Source: Phenylobacterium sp. (lineage in GTDB: Bacteria; Pseudomonadota; Alphaproteobacteria; Caulobacterales; Caulobacteraceae). Taken from it: a DNA stretch of 64,000 nucleotides. The stretch lies in the NCBI RefSeq assembly GCF_019636135.1, contig NZ_JAHBYD010000024.1, positions 1 to 64,000 on the forward strand. The letters run 5' to 3'. The position numbers were made by a program, and so were the translations under genes. The notes below the pieces were generated by a model. The model was not told the origin of the DNA. It saw only the letters and a program-made list of their open reading frames with translations, and did no database searches. Positions 8,298-16,464 of the stretch are shown here, piece by piece; position 1 is the first letter of the stretch; each line of letters opens with the position of its first letter.

Positions 8298-11200
8298 CTA
8301 CTCCGCAGCCTTCGGGAGGTCGTCGTTGCCGCCGAGCACGGTCGGCCGCGGCGCCTTCCCGCGCCCGGTCATGGGCCGGCCCACCGTGTGGTCGCGAAGC
8401 CAGCCGAACCGCCGCGAATAGACCTTGGGCGCGGCCAGCATCACCGGCGTCAGCACCAGGGTCAGCAGGGTCGCGAACGACAGGCCCCAGACCACCGACG
8501 CCGAGAGCTGGACCCACCAGGTGGAGCCGGGCGCCTTGTACTCGAGGTGCAGGGTGTGGAAGTTCGGGTGGATCTGGAACATCAGCGGCAGGAGGCCCAC
8601 CACCGTCACCATCGTGGTCAGCACCACCGGCCGGAAGCGCTGGGCCGCCGCCCGGATCGCCGCCTCGTCGGCCGCATAGCCGGCGTGGCGCAGGTGGTAG
8701 TAGGTGTCGACCAGCACGATGTTGTGGCCCACGACCACCCCGAACAGCGCCACCACCCCCGTGCCCAGCATGATCACCGAGATGTAGGGGAAGGTGTTGC
8801 CGAGGTTCACCTGCACGCCCAGCAGCACGCCGACGGTCGACAGGATCACCGCCGACAGCGTGACGAACACGCCGTAGAAGCTGTTGAACTGCCAGAGCAG
8901 GATGACGAACATCATGAAGAGGCTGGCGGCCATGGCCGCGACGAAGAAGCCCGCCGCCTTCTGGCCCTCCTCGTCGGCCCCGATGAACTTCCAGCTCACC
9001 TCCGGGTACGCGTCGAGCGCCTTCGAGAGCGAGGGCCGCAGCGCGTTGATCTTCAGGTTCGAGGCGGCGTCGCCGACCATGTTGGCCTGGACGATCACCA
9101 GGCGCTGGCCGTCGCGGCGCTGGATCTGCGTCACCTGCTGGGCGGGTACGCGCTTGATGAAGTAGCTGGCCGGCACCGGGCCCTGCGGCGTGGTGATCTT
9201 GAGCTGGTCCAGGGCCGCCACGTTGCGGTCGCTGGCCGGGAAGCGGACGCGGATGTCGAGCTCGTCCTCGGCGTCGTCGGGGCGGAAGCGGCCCATCAGC
9301 ACGCCGCCGGTCAGGAACTGGATGGTCTGGCCCACCGACAGCACGTCGACGCCATAGCGGCCGGCGGCCTGCCGGTCCACCGCCAGGTTCCACTCGATGC
9401 CCGGCGAGGTGCGGTTGTCCTCCAGCTCCATGAGCTGGCGGTCCTGGGCGAAGCGGGCCTTCACGATGTCGGCGGCGTCGTTCAGTTGGGCCGGGTCGTG
9501 GCTGGAGAGCTGGACCTGGATGTCCTTGCCCACCGGCGGCCCGTTCTGCGGACCGCGCACCTCGAGCTGCAGGCCGGGGATCTCGCCCAGCTTCGAGCGG
9601 ACGGTGTTCTCGATGTCCTTGCCGCTCAGCCCCAGCGCGAGGCGGTCCTCGTAGTCGAGGAAGTCGACGCGGATGCGGCCCACGGTGTCGTTCGGCGCCG
9701 AGTTCGGCCCGCCGTTCGAGGTGAACCCGCCCGCGCGCACGTAGAACGACTCCACGCCCTTGATGCCCGCGAGCTTGGCCTCGACCTGCTTGGTGAGCGC
9801 GTCCTGCGCCTCGGGCGAGAGGTTGCCGCGGGCCTTCACGAACACCTGGGTGAACTCGGGGTCGTCGGTGAAGAAGAACTCGGTCTTGTGCGGCGTCATG
9901 ACGAACCAGGCCATGATCGCGGCGACCAGCAGGAATCCGCCCGCGAACGTCCGGGTCGGGTGATGCGTCATCGCCGTCAGCGAGCGGGCGTACCAGCCCA
10001 TGAAGCCCTTCATCTCCGTGGGGTCGCCGTGCTCCGACTTGGCGATCTCGGCCAGGTGCTCCTCGTCGACGGCGGTCTTGCGCGCGAAGATCGAGCCCAG
10101 GGCCGGCGTGAAGATCAGCGCCACGAAGATCGAGCAGCCCAGCACGAAGAACAGCGTCAGCGGCAGGAAGCTCATGAACTTCCCGGCGATCGAGTTCCAG
10201 AACATGAAGGGCACGAAGGCGCAGAGCGTGGTCAGCGTGCCGTTGGCCACGGGCCAGAACATGCGCTTGCCGGCCGCCGTGAACGCCTCGGTCTTGGGCA
10301 GGCCCTCGGCCATGCGGCGGTCGGCGTATTCCACCACCACGATGCCGCCGTCGACCAGGATGCCGACCGCCAGCACGAGGCCGAACATCACCATCATGTT
10401 CAGCGTCACGCCCATGCCGGTCATGATCAGGAAGGCCAGCAGGAAGCAGATCGGGATCGAGGCGCCGACCATCAGGCCCTGGCGGATGCCCAGGCTGGCC
10501 ACGATGATCATCATCACCAGCAGGCTGGCCATCAGCAGGCCGGACTCCAGCACCACCAGCGTACGGCCGATGAAGTCGCTCTCGTCGTAGAGGTAGTCGA
10601 GCTTGACCGTCGACGGCCACTTCTTCGCCTCGGCGTCGGTGACCTCGCGCACCGTCTTCACGGTTTCGAGGATGTTGGCCCCGCCGCGCTTGGAGACCTC
10701 CAGCACGAAGGCGGGGTGGCCGTTGAAGCGGCTGATGGAGCTGGCTTCCTTGAAGGTGCGGCGCACGTCGCCGATGTCGCCCATGGTGACGACGCGGTCG
10801 CCGGCCTTCTTGATCGGCAGCGACAGGATGTCCGCGGGCTCCTCGACGACGCCCGGCACCTTCACGGCGAACTGGCCCGGGCCCGAGCGCAGGTTGCCCG
10901 CCGGCACGAGCTGGTTGTTGCGGCCGATGACCTGGGAAACCTCGCTGGTGGTGACGTTGTAGGCCTCCATCCGCAACGGATCGATATTGACCTCGAGCAC
11001 CTCCTCGCGGCCGCCGGCCATGTAGACCTCGAGCACGCCCTCGGTGCCTTCCAGCTTCTCCTTGAGCGCGGTGGCGACGCGGTGCAGCTCGCGCTCGGGC
11101 GCCGCGCCCGAGACGACGATGCCGATGATCGGCTCGCCCGAGAAGTTCTGCTCCTGGATGATCGGCTCTTCGGCGTCGGGCGGGAACTTGCCGCGGGCGA

Positions 11201-11546
11201 GGTCGACCTTGGCGCGGACGTCCTGCAGCGCCTTGTCCTTGTTGAAGTCGGCCTCGAATTCGAGGGTGACGACCGCCGAGCCCTGGCGGGCCACGGCGTT
11301 CATGGATTCGATCCCCTCCATCGTCTGGAGTTCGAGCTCCAGCGGCTTCACCAGCAGGCGCTCGGCGTCCTCGGGCGACACGCCGGGGTAGGGCACGATC
11401 ACCGAGATGTAGGGCAGGTCGATGTCGGGCTGCGATTCCCGCGGCATGTTCAGGTAGGCGAACAGACCGAAGATGGCGGCGATGAGCGTTACGCCCAGCA
11501 CCACCTTCCGCCGCTTGATGGCTCCGTCGATCAGCGGACCGATCAT
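8298..11546 (-). CDS. RND-family efflux transporter permease (AcrB/MexB superfamily)
   Basis: The product is 1082 residues, the family length. It has an N-terminal membrane helix (VVLGVTLIAAIFGLFAYLNMP), then the large periplasmic porter loop (PDIDLPYISVIVPYPGVSPEDAERLL), a central membrane block and a second copy of the whole layout. Asp-rich central helix residues (GILVDGGIVVVEYAD) fit proton relay. It forms the inner membrane pump of a tripartite system with the adaptor encoded upstream (11631-12704). The hydrophobic/amphiphilic or metal class cannot be decided by eye, though the sequence resembles the HAE/MMPL-like multidrug branch. A ribosome binding site GGGGAG precedes the ATG at 11546. 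Confidence 0.93.
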   Translation of the reverse strand: MIGPLIDGAIKRRKVVLGVTLIAAIFGLFAYLNMPRESQPDIDLPYISVIVPYPGVSPEDAERLLVKPLELELQTMEGIESMNAVARQGSAVVTLEFEADFNKDKALQDVRAKVDLARGKFPPDAEEPIIQEQNFSGEPIIGIVVSGAAPERELHRVATALKEKLEGTEGVLEVYMAGGREEVLEVNIDPLRMEAYNVTTSEVSQVIGRNNQLVPAGNLRSGPGQFAVKVPGVVEEPADILSLPIKKAGDRVVTMGDIGDVRRTFKEASSISRFNGHPAFVLEVSKRGGANILETVKTVREVTDAEAKKWPSTVKLDYLYDESDFIGRTLVVLESGLLMASLLVMMIIVASLGIRQGLMVGASIPICFLLAFLIMTGMGVTLNMMVMFGLVLAVGILVDGGIVVVEYADRRMAEGLPKTEAFTAAGKRMFWPVANGTLTTLCAFVPFMFWNSIAGKFMSFLPLTLFFVLGCSIFVALIFTPALGSIFARKTAVDEEHLAEIAKSEHGDPTEMKGFMGWYARSLTAMTHHPTRTFAGGFLLVAAIMAWFVMTPHKTEFFFTDDPEFTQVFVKARGNLSPEAQDALTKQVEAKLAGIKGVESFYVRAGGFTSNGGPNSAPNDTVGRIRVDFLDYEDRLALGLSGKDIENTVRSKLGEIPGLQLEVRGPQNGPPVGKDIQVQLSSHDPAQLNDAADIVKARFAQDRQLMELEDNRTSPGIEWNLAVDRQAAGRYGVDVLSVGQTIQFLTGGVLMGRFRPDDAEDELDIRVRFPASDRNVAALDQLKITTPQGPVPASYFIKRVPAQQVTQIQRRDGQRLVIVQANMVGDAASNLKINALRPSLSKALDAYPEVSWKFIGADEEGQKAAGFFVAAMAASLFMMFVILLWQFNSFYGVFVTLSAVILSTVGVLLGVQVNLGNTFPYISVIMLGTGVVALFGVVVGHNIVLVDTYYHLRHAGYAADEAAIRAAAQRFRPVVLTTMVTVVGLLPLMFQIHPNFHTLHLEYKAPGSTWWVQLSASVVWGLSFATLLTLVLTPVMLAAPKVYSRRFGWLRDHTVGRPMTGRGKAPRPTVLGGNDDLPKAAE

Positions 11547-11559
11547 GGACTTTCTCCCC

Positions 11560-11617
11560 GGAGCGCTCCGCCGGAGCGCTCCAAAACCTTAGAGCAAGGG
11601 CGCTCGCCCGAGCGCCC
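11560..11617. promoter_or_regulatory. tandem palindromes and hairpin between adaptor and pump genes
   Basis: Two copies of the self-complementary decamer GGAGCGCTCC lie at 11560-11569 and 11573-11582. A stem GGGCGCTC/GAGCGCCC with a 4-nt loop follows at 11598-11617. They occupy nearly all of the 84-bp gap between the adaptor stop and the pump start. They could act as an attenuator, an mRNA-stability element or an operator. No T tract follows, so a simple terminator is unlikely. Confidence 0.4.
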
Positions 11618-11630
11618 GCCGCAGGGCGCC

Positions 11631-12704
11631 CTAGCGGGCGACCGCGACCCGAACCTTCTGACCGTCGGCCACGAACGACTGGCCGACCGTGATCACGCGA
11701 ACCTGGCCCGAGAGGCCCGAGACCCACATGCCCTGCGGCGTCTCCTCCAGCACCTTGACGGGCGCGAAGGCGACGCGGTTGTCGGCCAGCACGTAGCGCA
11801 CGCCCTGGCGGCCGGCGCTGTCCAGCACCAGCGACGACACCGGCACCAGGTGGGCCGCGCCCGCGCCCGCGCCGACCCGCAGCTCGGCCGAGAGGCCCGA
11901 GCGCACGGTGTTGCCCGGATTGCGCACCGACACCTCGACCCGGTAGGTGCGGGTCTGCGGATCGCTGTCGCGCGAGACGTAGCGGACGACGCCGTTCAGC
12001 GCGTGGCCGCTCACCAGCCGCGCCGTGGCCGGCGCGCCCACGCGCAGCTTGGCCGCCTCGGTCTCGGGCGCGTCGCCCACCACCAGCAGCGGGTCCAGCT
12101 CGATCATCGTGCCGCACGGCTGGCCGGGCGACAGGTAGGTCCCGATCTCGGCGTCGCGGTGGTCGAACACGCCGGAGTAGGGGGCGCGGATGTTCACCTG
12201 GCCCAGCGCGATCTCGGCGGCGCGCACCTGGGCGTGGGCCGCGTCGAGGTTGGCCTGCGCCTCCAGCACCTGGGTCGGCGAGCGGTAGCCCTTCTCGGCG
12301 AGGTCGGCGGCGGCCTTGCGCTGAAGCTGGCGCATGGAGAGCGCCGCCTTGGCCTGGTCCAGCGCGGCCTGGCGCGCATCCACCGACAGGCGGCACAGCA
12401 CCTGGCCCTGGCGCACGAACGCGCCCTGAGGCGTCGGCGTGGAGGCGACGATCCCGGCGGTCTCGGCGCGGACCACGACCGTGCGCGCCGCTTCGGTGCG
12501 GCCCCGCATGACGACCTCGGATTCGCGGATCTGCTCGGGGGCGAGCGTGACCTGGACGCCGGGGACCGCGTTGGCCTCCGCCGGCGCGGGGGCCTTGGCC
12601 TGGGCCTTGCGGCCGCCGCCGCCGAAGACCGAGCCCAGCAGGAACGCGAGGAAAAGCACCGCCGCGACGGCGATGACGAAAACATACTGCGGCTTCAGTC
12701 GCAT
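11631..12704 (-). CDS. RND efflux periplasmic adaptor subunit (membrane fusion protein)
   Basis: The product is 357 residues. A single N-terminal anchor (VFVIAVAAVLFLAFLLG) is followed by a Gly/Ala-rich linker and a lipoyl-like half (VVVRAETAGIVAS...GAFVRQGQVLCRL). Next come an alpha-helical hairpin (DQAKAALSMRQLQRKAAADLAEKGY), the second lipoyl half (IRAPYSGVFDHRDAEIGTYLSPGQ) and beta-barrel/membrane-proximal domains. This is the canonical order for RND adaptors, which bridge the pump to a TolC-type channel. It is the first gene of the efflux operon, and the tolC at 29801 is a plausible partner. No TetR or MarR regulator is adjacent. Confidence 0.93.
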   Translation of the reverse strand: MRLKPQYVFVIAVAAVLFLAFLLGSVFGGGGRKAQAKAPAPAEANAVPGVQVTLAPEQIRESEVVMRGRTEAARTVVVRAETAGIVASTPTPQGAFVRQGQVLCRLSVDARQAALDQAKAALSMRQLQRKAAADLAEKGYRSPTQVLEAQANLDAAHAQVRAAEIALGQVNIRAPYSGVFDHRDAEIGTYLSPGQPCGTMIELDPLLVVGDAPETEAAKLRVGAPATARLVSGHALNGVVRYVSRDSDPQTRTYRVEVSVRNPGNTVRSGLSAELRVGAGAGAAHLVPVSSLVLDSAGRQGVRYVLADNRVAFAPVKVLEETPQGMWVSGLSGQVRVITVGQSFVADGQKVRVAVAR

Positions 12705-12976
12705 GAAACTCTCATCCCCGGCTTAGCTGCGGACGCGACGACAACCATCCCAGTCACGCCCGTATCGCCATCTTTCGTGGCTTGTGGTGCTTGTGATGCC
12801 GCCGTTATGCGATCGCAAATGAATTTGCGGTCACGTAGGCCGGCGGGTCTAATTGGCCGCAGCGAACCCTGACTGCAACGCGGCGAAGATTTGCGCTCCA
12901 CACGCAACCTCCGTGCGATTTTACAGGGTAAGCGACCGAATCGCCACCCGTGCGACCGCTCAAGGACCGTTCCGCC

Positions 12977-13417
12977 GTGAAGTACCTGCACACCATGGTC
13001 CGCGTGACCGACCTCGACGCCTCCCTCGCGTTCTATTGTGACAAGCTCGGCCTTAAGGAAGTCTCGCGCTCGGAGAGCGAGGCGGGCCGCTTCACCCTGG
13101 TGTTCCTCTGCGCGCCGGGCGACGAGGCGGCCGCGCGCCAGCAGAAGGCGCCGATGGTCGAGCTGACCTACAACTGGGACCCGGAGGCCTACACGGGCGG
13201 CCGCAACTTCGGCCACCTGGCCTACGCCGTCGACGACATCTACGCGACCTGCCAGCGCCTGAAGGACGCCGGCGTCGTCATCAACCGCCCGCCGCGCGAC
13301 GGCCGCATGGCCTTCGTCCGCTCGCCCGACAACATCTCGGTCGAACTGCTCCAGGCCGGCCCGGCCCTGCCGCCGGCCGAACCCTGGGCCTCGATGCCCA
13401 ACACCGGGGTCTGGTAG
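12977..13417 (+). CDS. gloA: lactoylglutathione lyase (glyoxalase I family)
   Basis: The product is 146 residues of the VOC/glyoxalase fold. The four metal ligands expected for glyoxalase I are visible: His in YLHTMVRV, Glu in MVELTYN, His in FGHLAYAV and Glu in SVELLQ. The enzyme isomerises the hemithioacetal of methylglyoxal and glutathione. I chose the GTG start at 12977 because AAGGA lies about 10 bases upstream and VKYLHTMVRV is the usual N-terminus; a start at 12950 is possible. It is followed 68 bp later by an SDR gene. Specificity is inferred from the ligand pattern and length. Confidence 0.9.
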   Translation: MKYLHTMVRVTDLDASLAFYCDKLGLKEVSRSESEAGRFTLVFLCAPGDEAAARQQKAPMVELTYNWDPEAYTGGRNFGHLAYAVDDIYATCQRLKDAGVVINRPPRDGRMAFVRSPDNISVELLQAGPALPPAEPWASMPNTGVW

Positions 13418-13485
13418 CGGGCAGGGCGTCCTCGTCTGACGCCACGGCGCCGCTCTAGGCTGGCGCGAAACAACGGGAGGCGGCG

Positions 13486-14256
13486 ATGGCGGGACGGGTC
13501 GAGGGCAAGGTGGCGCTGGTGACGGGCGGGGCGTCGGGCCTGGGGGCCGAGAGCGGCCGCCGGCTGGCGCGCGAGGGCGCGAAGGTCGTGCTGACCGACC
13601 TCGCCGCCGAGGCCGGCCAGGCGGTGGCCGACGAGATCCTGGCGGCGGGCGGCGAGGCCTGCTTCCTCACCCAGGACGTCACCGACGACGCCCGCTGGGC
13701 CGAGGTGGTCGCCGCCACGATGGCGCGCCACGGCCGCATCGACGTGCTGGTCAACTCCGCGGGCGTGGCCGACGGCGGCCAGCCCATCCTGGAAGCGACG
13801 CTGGAGGTCTGGCGGCGCATCGTCGGCATCAACCTCGACGGGACCTTCCTGGGCGTCCGCCACGTGGCCCCGATCATGGTGGCGCAGGGCGGCGGCTCGG
13901 TCGTCAACCTGTCGTCGATCCTCGGCAAGGTGGGCCTGCCCGGCGCCTCGGCCTACTGCGCGTCCAAGGGCGGGGTGGCGCTGCTCACCAAGGCCGTCGC
14001 CCTGGAGCTGGCGCCGGCGGGAGTGCGGATCAACTCGGTGCATCCCGGCTTCATCGAGACGCCGATGGTCTGGAACACGTTCCGCAACTCCGAAAGCGAG
14101 AACGAGATGCGCGACATGATCGTTTCGCGCCACGCCCTGGGCCGCCTCGGCATGGCGCGCGAGATCGCCGACGCCATCGTCTTCCTCGCCTCCGACGAGT
14201 CGAGCTTCATGACCGGCTCGGAACTGGTCATCGACGGCGGCTACACGGCCGCTTAG
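13486..14256 (+). CDS. short-chain dehydrogenase/reductase
   Basis: The product is 256 residues with the classical SDR pattern. The cofactor motif TGGASGLG is near residue 13, NSAG near residue 87, the catalytic Ser lies in VNLSS, and Y-x-x-x-K is in SAYCASKGG. The ending MTGSELVIDGGYTAA is typical. Asp in VVLTDLAAE after the second strand suggests NAD(H) preference. It is an oxidoreductase of unknown substrate, in the same direction as the glyoxalase gene and probably in the same transcription unit. Confidence 0.92.
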   Translation: MAGRVEGKVALVTGGASGLGAESGRRLAREGAKVVLTDLAAEAGQAVADEILAAGGEACFLTQDVTDDARWAEVVAATMARHGRIDVLVNSAGVADGGQPILEATLEVWRRIVGINLDGTFLGVRHVAPIMVAQGGGSVVNLSSILGKVGLPGASAYCASKGGVALLTKAVALELAPAGVRINSVHPGFIETPMVWNTFRNSESENEMRDMIVSRHALGRLGMAREIADAIVFLASDESSFMTGSELVIDGGYTAA

Positions 14257-14298
14257 GACCCGAAGGCCCGGTCTCCGAGGGATGAGCCGGCGACCGTC

Positions 14299-14397
14299 TG
14301 CGCGCCGCAGGCGCTGTCGTTTCGAACCACCAAGGCCGCCAAGGGCGCCAAGGGCGACGCCAGCCTCTTCGTGACCTTGGTGGGCTTGGTGTCGAAT
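14299..14397. repeat. dispersed repeat, family D, copy 1
   Basis: This element reappears inverted at 26853-26942, nearly identical apart from a 9-bp length difference in the centre. It is an imperfect inverted repeat built from CACCAAG/CTTGGTG units, with ends resembling GCGCGCCGCA. It lies between the convergent SDR and DedA genes, where it could work as a bidirectional terminator hairpin. Confidence 0.7.
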
Positions 14398-14428
14398 TCG
14401 CGGCGCTGACGCGGTGTTTCGGGACGAT

Positions 14429-15043
14429 TCAGTCGAGCACCGACTCCGGCGTCTCGTCCTTGCCGCGTCGGCGCCACAGCAGGACGCCGGCGATCACCGC
14501 GGCGAACAGCGCCGCGACGACGATGGGCGCGGCCTCGCCGGCGGTGCTGTGCATCAGCGTCATCAGCGCGGGCCCGATCAGGTAGCCCAGCCCGACGCAC
14601 ACCGTCGCCCATATGAGCGCGCCGACGACGTTCAGCACGGCGAACCGCCGGTGCCCGATCCGTGTGACGCCGATGGCGACCGGGCCGGCGGCGCGCAGGC
14701 CGTAGATGAAGCGGAAGCTGAGGATGAAGCCGGTGGGGAAGCGCTCGATCAGCTCGACGGCCTTGGCGAAGCTCCGGCGCTTCGACGCCTTGGTCACGAA
14801 GCCGCTCCTGCGGAAGCTGCGGCCCAGGACGAAGAGGATGTAGTCCACCAGGGCGGTGCCCGCGACGGCGGCGGCGAACACGGCCAGCGGCGACATCAGG
14901 TGCTCGCGCGCCATCACCCCGCCGGCCATGGCCGAAAGCTGCCCCTCGACGGCCGAGCCGACCAGGATCGCGAAGGGCCCGAGCGTGGCCAGGTGGTGCG
15001 TCAGGTCGGGCATCTGGTCCGGAGCGGGCAGGGGACCCTCCAT
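14429..15043 (-). CDS. DedA family membrane protein
   Basis: The product is 204 residues with about five hydrophobic segments. It carries the DedA/SNARE-associated signature: an amphipathic re-entrant region (AMAGGVMAREHL), then ALVDYILFVLGRSF, a glycine-arginine motif FRFIYGLRAAGPVAIGVTRI, and a last helix ending in Arg/Lys. DedA proteins are inner membrane proteins implicated in lipid carrier (undecaprenyl phosphate) flipping and membrane homeostasis. It lies alone on the minus strand with tRNA-Asn 114 bp upstream. Confidence 0.85.
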   Translation of the reverse strand: MEGPLPAPDQMPDLTHHLATLGPFAILVGSAVEGQLSAMAGGVMAREHLMSPLAVFAAAVAGTALVDYILFVLGRSFRRSGFVTKASKRRSFAKAVELIERFPTGFILSFRFIYGLRAAGPVAIGVTRIGHRRFAVLNVVGALIWATVCVGLGYLIGPALMTLMHSTAGEAAPIVVAALFAAVIAGVLLWRRRGKDETPESVLD

Positions 15044-15157
15044 ATGGCGAGGCGGGGCCGTTGCGCCAGGGCCTTCGCCGCGACCAAACGCGCGAACACC
15101 GGTACGGCGCCGCGAAGCGTGCGCGCCGTGCGGATCAGGTTGTCCGGAAGGTCTCGA

Positions 15158-15233
15158 TGGCTCCCCGAGTAGGACTCGAACCTACGACAAGTCGGTTAAC
15201 AGCCGACTGCTCTACCAACTGAGCTATCGGGGA
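15158..15233 (-). tRNA. tRNA-Asn (GTT)
   Basis: Read on the minus strand this gives a full cloverleaf. The acceptor arms are TCCCCGA/TCGGGGA, the D-arm has GCTCAGTTGGTAGAGC, the anticodon stem-loop has CTGTTAACC with anticodon GTT, and the T-arm has GTAGGTTCGAGTCCTAC. Discriminator G and an encoded CCA end the 76-nt gene. Confidence 0.97.
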
Positions 15234-15376
15234 TCACCGTCGAGAGGGCGGGCGTATACTGCGCGCCGTTGGGATGTGCAAGCGGGGCGAGGACCGTGTT
15301 GCAGGACGCCCCGTGGATACCGTCACGCCTTGGCTGGCGGCCTCCGCGTTGCGAAGGTGGCGGAGGGGAAGCGCGC

Positions 15377-16213
15377 GTGGCCATCGGGGATTTCTTTCGA
15401 CGACTGTTCGGCGGCGGGCGTTTCGAGGCCCCCGCACCGCAGGCTCCGATCTCGCGGCCGTCGCCGCCAGCGGCCGTTCCACCTCCGGAACCTCAGGCTT
15501 CTCCCGCGGAAAATCCGGCCTTCCAGGCCAGCGCGAACGCTCGCGATCGCTACTGGGCCTCGATCGGCGAGGTCGAACCCGATGTCATCTCGCATCTGAT
15601 CAGTCCGGGCCTGATGGGTGAACCCGCCTGGCCGACGCTTCGGCAGGCCTACCGCGTTGTGCGCCGCGGCTCGTCCGTGATCCTGGCGACCGATGGGATG
15701 TCGGATCCGTTCGACGATGCTGAGGAGGGCAACGGCTTCGAGATGGAGCTGATGCTGGAGACCGCGCACATTCCGGACGAACTCGCCGATCCGCCCGGAG
15801 GCGGAATCGACCGGCTGAAGGAGAGCTGGGCCTTCGATGTCCTCGTGACCATGGCCTCCACGGTCGCCGGTGTCGGGGGCATCGTGGACCGGCTGGACGA
15901 CTTCGGCGGGTTCATCTCGACGGAAGCGCCCGGTGCGTCCGGCTCGCCCAGGATCGCGGGACAGGTGCCTTCACGCTTCATCCTCGACGACTCTCTCGGG
16001 TTCCTCCTGGGCGCGCCGACCCCCGACTTTCCCGTGTCGGTCCCCGGCATGCCGCTGTCGCCGGTCCGCATCGTGCCGATCGTCCTCTTGACCGCGGAGG
16101 AGTTGGCCTACATCCGCAAGGGCGGCGCGGCCGAGCGCGCTGAGGTCGCGAGGCGCCTGGCTGCAAGCCCGACAGGTCATCGCTGCGATCTCGAGCGCGC
16201 GAGTGTGATCTGA
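15377..16213 (+). CDS. suppressor-of-fused-like (SUFU) domain protein
   Basis: The product is 278 residues. A short basic/aromatic start (IGDFFRRLFGGGRF) and a Pro/Ala-rich linker lead to a globular part beginning near residue 55. Several elements recall bacterial SUFU domains: VILATDGMSDPFDD, EMELMLETA, a central W-containing helix region, and a closing block VRIVPIVLLTAEELAYIRKG. This assignment rests on pattern only. Bacterial SUFU-domain proteins often occur as immunity-like or orphan proteins, but no toxin lies beside this one. The GTG at 15377 is chosen because GGAGGGG lies nine bases upstream. Codon use is somewhat less extreme than in neighbouring genes, which hints at later acquisition. 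Confidence 0.7.
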   Translation: MAIGDFFRRLFGGGRFEAPAPQAPISRPSPPAAVPPPEPQASPAENPAFQASANARDRYWASIGEVEPDVISHLISPGLMGEPAWPTLRQAYRVVRRGSSVILATDGMSDPFDDAEEGNGFEMELMLETAHIPDELADPPGGGIDRLKESWAFDVLVTMASTVAGVGGIVDRLDDFGGFISTEAPGASGSPRIAGQVPSRFILDDSLGFLLGAPTPDFPVSVPGMPLSPVRIVPIVLLTAEELAYIRKGGAAERAEVARRLAASPTGHRCDLERASVI

Positions 16214-16221
16214 CGAAAGAA

Positions 16222-16241
16222 GCCCGGCGCGAGCGCCGGGC
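16222..16241. terminator. strong hairpin after SUFU-like gene
   Basis: A perfect stem GCCCGGCGC/GCGCCGGGC with a minimal loop sits 9 bases after the stop. It is followed by CACACAAAAAG rather than a T tract, so it is at best a weak intrinsic terminator or a 3' stabilising hairpin. Confidence 0.4.
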
Positions 16242-16307
16242 CACACAAAAAGTTCGGTGATGGTGGGGTGTCTTCGAAGAAGACGCCCTGAGACTCGGCT
16301 TCTGTGG

Positions 16308-16322
16308 TTAAGCTGAAGTTAA
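16308..16322 (+). promoter_or_regulatory. perfect CtrA-type box TTAA-N7-TTAA
   Basis: The sequence TTAAGCTGAAGTTAA matches the CtrA recognition pattern TTAA-N7-TTAA known from Caulobacter and other alphaproteobacteria. It lies 143 bp upstream of the Mpl start in the only long intergenic gap of this area. In a genome this GC-rich a chance match is rare. CtrA control of the ligase gene is inference. Confidence 0.5.
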
Positions 16323-16464
16323 TCGCGCGGGGGCGCGGTGACCCCATGGCCAAGCTTCGCGCGGAGCGTGCGGGACTCGCGCGACGGGCGCATTGTCGCG
16401 CGGGGCTGGACGAAGGCTGCGGATCGGTCGATCACGAGACGCCGACAGCTTGAAAAGAGGGCCG

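Noticed and set aside
6601..12396. A 1931-residue minus-strand ORF across TPR and RND genes
   Set aside because: Only its last 545 residues are a real protein (6601-8238). The rest is an off-frame reading of the RND pump and adaptor genes.
8283..12872. A 1529-residue plus-strand ORF opposite the RND genes
   Set aside because: Low-complexity shadow frame; the opposite strand has complete adaptor and pump sequences.
12805..13216. Minus-strand ORFs upstream of the adaptor gene
   Set aside because: They are antisense to the glyoxalase gene and its leader and show no family features.
15158..16213. Genomic island integrated at tRNA-Asn
   Set aside because: No partial tRNA copy or integrase follows; the next gene is only mildly atypical.
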